This document shows positions 55,061 through 64,000 of a stretch of 64,000 nt of DNA, piece after piece; within the stretch, counting starts at the first letter, position 1, and every line of letters starts with the position of its first letter. Position numbers and translations under genes: made by a program. The notes beneath the pieces were generated by a model, which was not told the DNA's origin, did not search any database, and saw only the letters and a list, made by a program, of their open reading frames with translations. Origin of the DNA: Rhodamnia argentea (Eukaryota; Streptophyta; Magnoliopsida; Myrtales; Myrtaceae); the NCBI RefSeq assembly GCF_020921035.1, contig NC_063158.1:26646962-26710961 (forward strand), read 5' to 3'.

Positions 55061-55190
55061 TTTGTTGGTTGCGGGATCCCTTCGACAATTCGATAAACCC
55101 TTGCTATTAACCGCTCTGCTTGTTTATCAACATGGTTAATGATTGATTTTTTTTGTTTTGTTTCTCTTACCATCCTTAGACTCAAATGCT

Positions 55191-56329
55191 CTTGATGGGT
55201 GAAAACTCACCTCTTGGTTATTAGAGTCGTTGACTTCTGGATCCTAAAGTCTAGACGTAACCTTGTAGTAATTCCGCAGAGACACTCCATTCTCCCACTT
55301 GTTAGGAAAACTTCTGAAGATGACCAAACTATCTCTTTTGGTTATTATGAGAAGAATGCAAATGGTGTCCTGATCAAGTGAAATTGTTTTGAGGAATGCT
55401 CTGCCATTGTGAAGGGTATTCGTATTCAAAGTATTCGGTGGAAAGGCGACTACAAGGTGGATGGACCTTGATAGGAGGAGAACACGTTTGCTGGAACGAG
55501 ATGTTCGCGAGGACTTGGAGAAATCATTATTAGGAGAAGAAATGAGTAAAGTCTTGATCACTGATGTACTCAGAAGAATCAATAATAGTAGATCATAAGT
55601 CAAATTTCAATGAGCAGCTGAGATGGACTCATCGGATTGCTAGTAGAAGCAACTCCTTATATCAGTCATGTAGGAAACTTTCATCTTGCTTCAATCACTT
55701 GGATAAGAAGACCTTGACATCCTTTTATTCGAATTGAAAGTCAAACAATAGGTAAACGATTATCTTTTGGGGTCTGGAATTCGCAGAAAAATTACCGAAG
55801 TTGAATTAGAGCAGTTTTTACCTATACTGTTCAAATAGCTAGCTAGAGGAATATACAGTTAACAGAGACAACAAACTCTATTTAGGAAGCCTCACTTTTG
55901 TAAGGAAAATTAGACCGTATAGGCGGCCCGGATCTTGAGTTATCGCTTCTATCAATTCCAATGGTTCTTTGATCTATTTAAGGGCTCTCCAATGGCTAGT
56001 TTGTGGATTGAGAGTCTGCATAAGGGATTCAACGGACGCTGAAGGGTTTGAAGGAAATTGAAAACATTATAACTCGGATACAATCTCGCTCTCTTTGATT
56101 GTTTACAAACGTATTTTTTTCTCACTCACGATTCTCTTTATCTGAGGTTCCCATTGCTCGTTGTCATCTGTAAACTGAGGAAAAAAAAACAGAAACTCCG
56201 AGGGGTCGCCCCTCGACAAAAGTATACAAGTGCGTAACCGGAGCTTGTGTACTGATAGTGTGATCAATTGGTTTCAGGTAGAAACTTAATTGCTCCATTG
56301 TAACATCTCCCGAGATTATTAGTAGATTC
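55191..56329. other. Spacer between duplicated blocks
   Basis: No supported gene. Broken short frames at 55.2-55.6 kb look like decayed retroelement coding sequence, without a firm motif. A 7-bp-stem hairpin CGAGGGGTCGCCCCTCG is at 56199-56215. Confidence 0.35.
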
Positions 56330-57691
56330 CAGTATTGTTGATGGCCATTAGTTCGGGTTATCCGTCCACAATTTCCATTTGAACAAATTCCAAATCTATT
56401 TCAAATTCTCTTTTGGTAGATATTGATTTAACTTATGTAATTGTGTATAATCTTTTCATATTTCCAGTTAGCCAATTGGCAACTCATGATGACCTATGTT
56501 ATGTTTAGTTGGACGATTCTGCCAAATTTGCTTGGCACGAGACATCCTCAATTTACATTGTAACTATTGTCAGTGACGTCGAAATTTTAGTAGCGCCTGA
56601 AAAATATACGGAAAGAATATAAATTTATTAACATGTGATAAACGTAGTTGAAGAAGTCAAAACGACAAAGAGATTATAATGTGAAGGCGATCTCTATCAG
56701 TGCATAATCGCCCAAAAAAAAAAAAAAAAAAAAGACCTTGAAAAGGAGACCGGCTACAATGAAGGCTGGTAGTCCTCAAATTAAGACAAAGCTTCATCTG
56801 AAACGCGAAGTTTCATGCGACACTAATTCTTATGATTAAATATGGATTTCGCAATCACGTTTTCCGTTTTCATTCCAACCGAAATTTCAAACTTTCTCGG
56901 ATCGATAATATTTTCACAAAAGTTGAAAAGCTTAAAAACAGGAAACCACATTTTATTTTCATCAGTGAAAACCGAAAGTATTGTCATGTACCAAACGGCC
57001 CTAATTAAATAACTTTAACATTGCTAGTTCTATCCATAAAAAACCCTAACCTAAGTGTTTATGTCCCTAGGATTAAATTAAGTGCAATGAGTCCCTACCT
57101 CAACCACCCAACATGACGTAGGTGATGGCACCAGCAATGACGTGTCCAATGAAAACACTAATTATCCACATGTTCTGAAAATCATTTGTTTGGAACAAAA
57201 TACCCGTGGAATTTGACTTCTCTGTCGTTCTCTCTTTTAATTTGCAGTCTCTTTTATTAGGAAACTTCATTAGGGATGGGATCATAAGTAATCGTACTTA
57301 TTTACTCCTTAATTCTTAGTACGTGCGCTCATCGTTTCCTCTGTCGTTTTGTGCATGAAATGTTGCTTAGTCCTCTAAAATTTCATACGCGCCAAGTTCA
57401 TAGAAATTGTCTGACCGAAAAACAAAAGTTCATAGATATTGCGGGGCCCAGAATTAGTTCTTAATACAATCCCTCCGACCCAAGACAGGTCAATGCTGAC
57501 CAATGTGAAGCCTACGGGAAAATCGTTGAACAAAACCTTTGTTAGTCTTGGTAATAAATTCAGCTAAATTTGTTTTTCAACACCATCTTGTATCGAATTA
57601 CGTTCACAGAAATTATTCCACGTCTTGAATATTGATGTGCAAATTGGGTAATGTCTGTGATTTTGTGATGAATGTGGGAATGCCAAGTTTC

Positions 57692-59038
57692 AAAAAAATT
57701 ATCAAAAAAGTCCTAAATCTATTGCATTTTTGCTAATTCAGTAAACCTTTTAATTTTGCTAATTTAGTCCCAAACTTTTTGCATTCATGCCAATTCAGTC
57801 CTAAACCTTTTTTTTTTGTGCCAATTCAATTCTAAACCTTTTGTGTTTTTATTAATTCAGTCTATCCGATCAACTTTGGCGGTTCGGAGGTGATGTGGAT
57901 GCCGGCCGGTGGTGACATGGATGCGGGCGATAACGTGGATAATTTTTTCAAATTTTAATATGTTTTCAAATTATTTTTTTATTTTTCTTTTATTTTCTTC
58001 TCTTTCCCCTTTTGTTTTTCTCCTTTCCTGACCTCCTACCTATTCTTCTACCTCTTGCTGTTGTTGGCGTGGTGACCTTGTAGAGGCCGGGTCGGCGAGG
58101 TTGGCCTCGCTGGCCACTATTGTGACCGAGCCTTGCTAGCGCCTGGTGATGGCGGCCATGGCAAGGTGCAACCTTGCCTAGATCTAGCCTGGACGAGGTT
58201 GGCTAGCCATGGCGGCCTCGCCATTGACGGCGAGGCTCACCCTCACCAAAGTGAAGAGCAAGGATTGGGTCCGTAAAGATTGGAGTTAATGGCTTCATGC
58301 TCACGATTCGGCGCGGCTCGTTCACAAGTGACATCACCCAGATCTTTTGCCTTGATTTTTGCAAGTGTCCTTTTTGCCACTTGTGTTGGTTGGTGCCCGC
58401 CCAAATCCGGGCTTGCCATGGCTAGCCTCAGCAAGGGCGAGCCTCACCGTGGCTGGTCGACCTCGCGATGGCGACTTGGCCGACCTCGCGTAGGCTAGAT
58501 TTGGGCGAGGTCGTGCCTTGCCTTAGACGGCCTTGCCTGGCGCTAGTGAGGCTCGGTCGAGACTAGTCGGCAAGGTCGACCTCGTCGGTCGAGACTAGTC
58601 GGCAAGGTCGACCTCGTCGGCCTAGCCTTTTGCCCGTCACCACATCAGCGATAGCAAGAGGAAGAAGAAGGGTAGGAGGAGGAAGAAAGGAGAAAAACAA
58701 AAAAGGAAAGAGAAAAAAAGAAAAGAAAAAGAAAGAAAAAGAAAAAATTAATTTTAAAAAATATTAAAATATTAATAAAAATTGTCCACATTGGTATCGG
58801 CGTCCATGTCATTGCCGGTCGGCATCCACGTCACCGCCGGTCAGCCAAAGTTGGTCAGATGATTTGAATTGACACAAACGCAAAAGGTTTAGGACTGAAT
58901 TGGCCAAAAAAAAAAAAATTTTAGGATTGAATTGGCATAAATGTAAAAGGTTTATGGCGGAATTGACAAAATTAAAAGGTTTATGACTGAATTGGCAAAA
59001 ATGCAATAGGTTTAAGATTTTTTTGATAATTTTCCTAT
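57692..59038. mobile_element. Inverted-repeat family, 1347-bp copy with preserved empty site
   Basis: Flanked by CAAGTTTC (57684-57691 and 59039-59046), an 8-bp duplication (9 bp if one mismatch is allowed). The unoccupied site ...GAATGCCAAGTTTCTGTCG... is present at 59454-59472 in the neighbouring tandem unit. Arms of about 270 bp are inverted: left ATTATCAAAAAAGTCCTAAA, right (reversed) ATTATCAAAAAAATCTTAAA. Between the arms lie pyrimidine- and purine-rich bridges and a GC-rich centre full of GGCCTCGCC/GGCGAGGTC motifs. No transposase frame. Confidence 0.85.
58555..58618 (+). repeat. Perfect 32-bp tandem duplication
   Basis: Two adjacent identical 32-bp units starting GGTCGAGACTAGTCGGCAAG in the GC-rich centre of the element at 57692-59038. 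Complete identity implies a recent event. Confidence 0.95.
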
Positions 59039-59866
59039 CAAGTTTCTATCGTTGGGTCACGGAAATGTAAAACTTCATTAGAGATGGGATCATAAGTAAT
59101 CGTACTTAGCCATTCCTTAATCCTAAGTACGTGTGCTCAACGTTTCCTCTGTCGTTATGTGCATGAAATGTTGCTTAGTCCTCTAAAATTTCATACGCGC
59201 CAAGTTCATAGATATTGCAGGGCCCAGAATTAGTTCTTTAATACAATCTCTCCGACCCGAGACCGGTCAATGCTGACCATGTGAAGCCCAGAAGAAAATC
59301 GTTGAACAAAACCTCAGTAGTCTTGCTAATAAATTCAGCTAAATTTGTTTTTCAACACCATCTTGTAATCGAATTATGTTCACAGAAATTATTCCGCGTC
59401 TTGAATATTGATGTGTAAATTGGGTATTGTCTGTGATTTCGTGATGAACGTGGGAATGCCAAGTTTCTGTCGTTGGGACACGAAAATGTAAAACTATTGG
59501 TCAGATGGATCTCAAAGTTGATGGACGGTGGGGGTTGCTTTGTTGCACAATTTCTTTGTTTCTTTCTTTTGGACATAGGCAAGGGCTTTCTTCTGTCAAA
59601 CCCAAGGTTGCAAGTTGCTTTTTATTATATGGTCCCTAGTGTAGTGATTAATCTATTGCTGCTGAGCACCTGGATGACGTAGGCAGCATTTGGATTACTT
59701 GCCTTTCGACGACGTTATCATTCCAAAATATTCTCACACTTCGACATTTTTTTATCAGGTCAAAGCCCTAATACACGCACGTTTCATTAGAGTTTCTTTT
59801 TTTTTTTTCCAATTGATATAACTATTTTTTTTTCTAGTATCATATTGTGGGGCTGTGCATGGTCCA

Positions 59867-60135
59867 TGTAAATTTTTACAAATAATGTTCACATCAGCAC
59901 TAGCCGTGTCATGTAGAACTGTTGGCACCGATTAGACTGCCGCCAATCGAAGATTTTTTGTGCCAAAATTTATTGTCAAATGGTTAACAGATTTATGGCT
60001 AAACTAGCACAATGGAAGGATTTCTGATTGAATTGACCGGTGTATAATAGGTTACGACTAAATTGACACAATTGAAATATCTACGATTGAATCGACCACC
60101 GGACAGTAGGTTTAGAATTTTTTGGACAAATTTCC
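59867..60135 (-). mobile_element. Inverted-repeat family, truncated single arm
   Basis: Right-arm features only: ATAGGTTACGACTAAATTG, GTAGGTTTAGAATTTTTTGG, ACAAATTTCCC. The centre and left arm are missing. Confidence 0.5.
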
Positions 60136-60310
60136 CAAAATTTGAACCTCTCATTTGGCCACTTATTTAATAAGGGGATCCGTTGTCATTTCCATAACTC
60201 GATAAACCTTTGGTATTACCCTCTCAGCTTGTTGATCAACAGGGGTAATGACTTACTTTTTCGTTTCTTTTACCACAAGGCCTCAAATCGTTAGTCTACA
60301 TGACCCAAGT

Positions 60311-61614
60311 GAATCTGTGAAAAGGATCTTTTTGCACACTTCAGCGGCAGAATGACATGGTGCTCTTCCATCCCCCGGACCATCCCCCGGACCATCCCGA
60401 GTCTCAAATATACCAATTGTTGTATGAAACTATCAACCTTCAGTTATTTGAATACTAAGTTTTCTCCGATCAAGTTACCAACTTTCATTTGAGGTGGCCA
60501 ATAACATTTGTTTGTTTTGTCTACAATTTACGTCATCCCCGGTGAGTTCCAATTTCATTTGCCTTGAAATCAATTTTTAGATTTACCAATTCCTTTTTGA
60601 AATTACCAACCTCAATTAAAGTGATTAATCACCAACTTTTCCTTGACTAGTTTACCGAAAATTTGACATTACTAATTCTTATACCAACGTCTATTTTGTT
60701 TACTTATCGTCTTCATTTAATCTTTGACAGAAAAAAGAAGAAGAGAAAACCTACTTCGTCTTTGACCAACAATCGATGGAATTTTCAACCTTGTTTGTGT
60801 AACTTATGTACTTTTCTTTGATTAAATTGCCAACTAATTTTGTGTTGCGGATTGTCACTTGAGTTGCCTAAAACTTTTTTCTTATTTTGGTACGAGCTAG
60901 TTTTGTTTATACTTATACATTGGTAAGTATTTGAGCGAAAGTTTGCAACCCAAACTGTTTGATAATTTAATCTGACAAAAGTTAGCAGTTCATCATTCTA
61001 ATTTAGGTTTTTAATTTCATATAAGCATTAGTAAATTGGAATCTTTTTTAAGTTATGTAAATAAAAGACAGTAAATTAGTATAAGAAGTCCTAACTTATA
61101 AGCCATCTTAAAATGTTGGTAATTTCATAAGTTGTTATAAGTTAGCACCCTTTTAATGCACTCAAATTACACATAAAAATTCGTTCCTTATCCCTTTATC
61201 CATTACACATAAAAATTCGTTCCTTATCTCTTTATCCATTCGGTGATTTTGAAATGTAGCGTCTATGGACTGTGCCTTTGAGATGGAGTATTCAGCGATT
61301 AATTGTATATATGGTTATAAGATTCCCATCCAGTGGCATGTGTGAACGGATGCAATAATGGTCCCCACAAAGTCAAATTAGACAACCAATGACCGTAGGG
61401 AAAGACGGGCACAAACATAAATTATGCAATGGGGTCAGTTCCCACATGACCCCTTGTGATGGTGCTAAAAGATGCATGAAACGATCCATTTTCCAGGAAG
61501 AGTCAATGTCCAAATGTCCCTTCCTCGAAATCATCTGACTTTAAAAAATTTCAAGCTAGACATTGAAAATTATGGACTTTGTATACACGTGCAAGATATA
61601 GGAGAACCGCCATG
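60311..61614. other. Intergenic, upstream region of second MYB
   Basis: No gene seen. Contains a 12-bp repeat CATCCCCCGGAC in tandem at 60369-60392 and the 36-bp duplication at 61166-61237. Confidence 0.45.
61166..61237 (+). repeat. 36-bp tandem duplication upstream of second MYB
   Basis: Two adjacent units starting ATTACACATAAAAATTCGTT, differing at one base (TCCC/TCTC). About 490 bp before the second MYB start codon. Confidence 0.95.
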
Positions 61615-61623
61615 TATATATAA
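61615..61623 (+). promoter_or_regulatory. TATA box of second MYB gene
   Basis: CATGTATATATAAGCAG; the TATA is 100-108 bp before the ATG at 61723, a normal plant spacing allowing a leader of about 75 nt. Confidence 0.65.
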
Positions 61624-61722
61624 GCAGCTCCAAGAGTGAGCTTCATCATTCAGGCCAAGAAGAGACCGTGAAAACAGCATTTTCCATCAAGATCTCGGAA
61701 CTGATCAGGATCGATCAACACC

Positions 61723-62703
61723 ATGGCCAGGTATCCAAGGAATGACAGAAGCAACAACAGGACTGTGGTTAAGAAGGGTGCTTGGAGTGCCGAAGAAGAT
61801 CAAAAACTGGTGGCTTACATCAAGAGATATGGCATTTGGAACTGGACTCACATGGCCAATCCTGCGGGTCTGTGATGCATAACTCATATTCTCATGTCGT
61901 CTTTCCGGTTTTTGTCGGGTTTATTCGACTGACCCTGGTCTCGAATCATATGCGTTGATTCCCAGGTTTGGCAAGAACGGGCAAAAGTTGCCGTCTCCGT
62001 TGGATGAACTATCTGAGGCCCAACATCAAGCATGGAAACATCACCAAAGAAGAGGAGGAGACCATCATTGAGCTGCACCGGGTTCTTGGAAATCGGTAAT
62101 TGATCGCACTTAAATTGAAAGCGAATGTTGTGACCTTAATAGAATGCACTAGCTAATTGATTGCCTTTTTACTGATGAAACTGTCTGATATCTCTTTGTT
62201 TCAGTTGGGCCGCAATCGCAGCTAGGCTTCCAGGAAGAACGGACAACGAAATTAAGAACTACTGGAATACCCGCTTGAAGAAACAGCTTTCAGAGGAGAA
62301 GTTTCGTTTACAGAACTCGTGCAATGATGTTGATGTCCATACCGATCGTGAGGACATGTTGTTCCATCCCTCGAACGATTGTCCGAATGCAACAAACCAT
62401 GGACCCGACGGTCAAATCCTGACAACAAATGCAGATAACTATTGTCCTCCCGTTGGAGTCCATGATGAGAAACCATGGAGCCACAACGGATGCTCAGCAC
62501 AAGAATATGAAGATGGTGAAGGAGAAGGCGTATGGAAGCAAGTTCTTCCACTGGAAGATCTATACATAGAAGAAGATTTCGAGTATATGTGGGCCAACTC
62601 AGGAACACAGAACACCCCTTCTGATGGTTGCACGCAGCCTGAGCCTACATACTTTGCTAGTTCCTATGATGATTTTATCCTAGATTTGTGGGGGGAGTCA
62701 TGA
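61723..62703 (+). CDS. R2R3-MYB transcription factor, second copy
   Basis: Paralogue of the gene at 48500, 257 aa. Exons 61723-61867, 61966-62095, 62205-62703; exon 2 is 130 nt in both genes and intron phases are identical. R2: [43 protein letters not shown]3: [49 protein letters not shown]. Unlike its partner it keeps the standard [11 protein letters not shown] box. The bHLH-binding pattern is also absent. The C-terminus is acidic and ends [11 protein letters not shown], matching the DDFxxxLW end of the first copy. Linker regions are almost unrelated, so the pair is not recent. Confidence 0.94.
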
Positions 62704-62746
62704 TAATTTGTAGTACCTTTCGCGCATATTGATCTCCATCTTGTAA

Positions 62747-62749
<3 letters not shown>

Positions 62750-62785
<36 letters not shown>
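62750..62785. repeat. (CT)18 microsatellite in 3' UTR of second MYB
   Basis: Uninterrupted CT repeat starting 47 bp after the stop codon, so probably transcribed. Confidence 0.95.
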
Positions 62786-62787
<2 letters not shown>

Positions 62788-62969
62788 GTTTAGGGCCATG
62801 TTCAAAAGAAGCCTAGCATCACACATATTGGGCCATGTTAAAAAGAAGTGCTTTCTTCTCGAGAAGAGAATGATATATGAAATTGAGGAAGTTCCTAAAG
62901 GATTATATATAAAAAAAGTGATGTTATTCTCATAACAGGGGTATTATCCAATCATCATTAAATCTATCA

Positions 62970-63160
62970 TACGGGATACTAATTTAATCCTAAACTTTTT
63001 AGTTTTGCCAAATGTATTCCAAAATCTTTTCAATGTAGTCTTTCCGATCAATTTTTGTTGGAAATAGTTGATATAATTGTATGTCACGTTGGATGGTCAG
63101 TGATGATTGGATTGCCAAGTAAGTAATTTTGGGTCAAAATTGACTGGAAAAATATAATTT
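62970..63160 (+). mobile_element. Inverted-repeat family, truncated single arm
   Basis: Left-arm features: TTTAATCCTAAACTTTTTAG, TTTTGCCAAATGTATTCC, GTCTTTCCGATCAATTTT and ATTGTATGTCACGTTGG. The rest is missing. Confidence 0.4.
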
Positions 63161-64000
63161 TTTCCTCATATCACATTGTCACATATTTGAAAACACCCGG
63201 AACAAGTAAATGTGGGCTTAGTGGAAGTGCCTAAGTAATATCAATACATAAATATATGGGGTGTCACTCTTTACCTATGAAGGGAATGCATTCCCATTAT
63301 GAATACAGTAGATTACTCGAACAAACGTGCCCAAGAACATACTTGAATCACTAATCGTAGAAGTATATGACATAATAGATATATATCATTTGTCACATAT
63401 TAAATATTCTCGTTGCAATCTCGAGAGATTGTTCATCCTGTTATCACGTTTGGGATAGGAGAAGGGATGACGTCGTCGTTTTCTCTCCTTTTCCGTTCTC
63501 TGTATTCTCTCTTTTGTGGAATGTTAGAAGAAAACGATGTAGGAACGTGATTCTTTTAATCACGTTCAAGATAAGTAACTGCCTTTTGCAGTTATTTCAA
63601 CTGGATTAGCCCATCTTGGGCTACCAACGGCTTATCTGCAAAACCCAACAACCTGCTAATAAGATTAATTCACCTAAATTCCTCTTCCCAAAAGAGTGAG
63701 TTTCCATCTATTTCCTTCATCTTGTGGAACCGTTTGATGTGTGCCACGCGTCCATAAAATCCTAACCTTATAATCTGTCTCCTGCTTCTTAATCTGCCTT
63801 GCCAAGCCTTGTAATCCGTCTCATGAACCTGGGACAATACCCTTCACCCCTAGTGTTAGAATTCCAATACCATCTTCCCATATGCAGACCCACTAGGATA
63901 TGTATGAATATCCTTGATCTCTTTCTCCGAGACTGAACTATGGAGGTTCCTAATGTGTAGGCCAACTAGAATATATTAGTATTCTTGTCTGTTTCCAAGA
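63161..64000. other. Right edge, unassigned
   Basis: No supported gene. Near the edge two similar stretches follow each other (GACCCACTAGGATATGTATG at 63887 and GGCCAACTAGAATATATTAG at 63960), suggesting a diverged tandem repeat or the start of a larger element beyond the window. Confidence 0.4.

Larger units (their letters stand above)
50940..55190 (+). repeat. Large duplicated block, copy A
   Basis: Segments match 56.33-60.31 kb in the same order: GTTAGTTCGGGTT (50989), ACATCCTCAATTTACATT (51159), TAATAAATTCAGCTGAATTC (52620), GTTGCTTTGTTGCACGATTT (52797), TTGCAAGTTGCTCTTTATTA (52888), CTTCGACATTTTTTTATCAG (53017), and TCGATAAACCCTTGCTATTA (55091). Copy A was later split by the inverted-repeat element at 52064-52523 and by LINE sequence at about 53.2-55.0 kb. 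Confidence 0.75.
57266..59494 (+). repeat. Tandem duplication inside block B
   Basis: Unit 1 (57266-59073, including the 1347-bp element) and unit 2 (59074-59494) both start TTCATTAGGGATGGGATCAT or TTCATTAGAGATGGGATCAT and end GTAAAAC. Without the element unit 1 is about 450 bp. The junction shows AAAC on both sides, that is, microhomology. About 90 percent identical by eye. Confidence 0.85.
56330..60310 (+). repeat. Large duplicated block, copy B
   Basis: Counterpart of 50.94-55.19 kb (landmarks: CATTAGTTCGGGTTATCC, ACATCCTCAATTTACATTG, TAATAAATTCAGCTAAATTT, GTTGCTTTGTTGCACAATTT, CTTCGACATTTTTTTATCAG, CTCGATAAACCTTTGGTATT). It carries its own secondary events: a tandem duplication at 57.27-59.49 kb, an element at 57692-59038, and a truncated family arm at 59.87-60.14 kb. 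Confidence 0.75.

Noticed and set aside
53020-57060. Telomere-like AAACCCTAA motifs
   Set aside because: Single isolated hits (AAAACCCTAACACTC, AAAACCCTAACC); no tandem array.

Overview
The window is nuclear DNA of a flowering plant, most likely a eudicot. The genes have many introns with GT-AG borders, encode plant-specific families, and sit in AT-rich intergenic DNA full of transposon remnants. Several features (paired R2R3-MYB genes, the repeat style) would fit a woody species, but I cannot name the species from sequence alone. No bacterial or viral genome, CRISPR array or rRNA is visible. I recognised no tRNA, but did not fold the window systematically.

Left part (1-33.2 kb), gene-rich. 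In order: a Copia-like LTR scrap; a PLATZ zinc-binding transcription factor gene (minus, 4 exons, 1625-4068); a FAR1-related sequence (FRS) gene, a domesticated MULE transposase acting as a transcription factor (minus, 7193-9466); a B4-type Raf-like MAPKKK with PB1 and kinase domains (plus, 8 exons, 13568-20875); a KUP10/KUP11-type potassium transporter, convergent with the kinase (minus, 8 exons, 21667-27391, including a 90-nt intron that stays in frame and is invisible to plain ORF calling); and a peroxisomal 2,4-dienoyl-CoA reductase/SDRB gene ending in SKL (plus, 5 exons, 31136-33191). A PB1-Raf gene beside a KUP11-type gene recalls the Arabidopsis pair At2g35050/At2g35060, so part of this order is probably ancestral. 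The genes share no single pathway: they cover transcription, osmotic-stress signalling, K+ transport and peroxisomal beta-oxidation.

Right part (33.2-64 kb), repeat-rich with two paralogous R2R3-MYB genes (48500-49540 and 61723-62703, both plus, three exons each with identical intron phases). Between 33.9 and 40.0 kb lie three degenerate copies of an AT-rich repeat, one of them inverted. From 40.2 kb on there are several small non-autonomous DNA transposons whose ends and target-site duplications can be read directly: a 400-bp fold-back element, a 1384-bp element with a perfect 9-bp duplication that itself carries a hAT-like insert, a 264-bp hAT-type MITE with a perfect 8-bp duplication just upstream of the first MYB, and a dispersed inverted-repeat family. 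One member of that family (57692-59038) has its empty site preserved in an adjacent tandem duplicate. A larger duplication (about 50.9-55.2 kb and 56.3-60.3 kb) lies between the two MYB genes and suggests unequal exchange in a MYB array.

I did not find a clearly new biological system. The most informative observations are the datable transposon insertions around the MYB pair, the cryptic in-frame intron of the K+ transporter, and the three-copy unclassified repeat.
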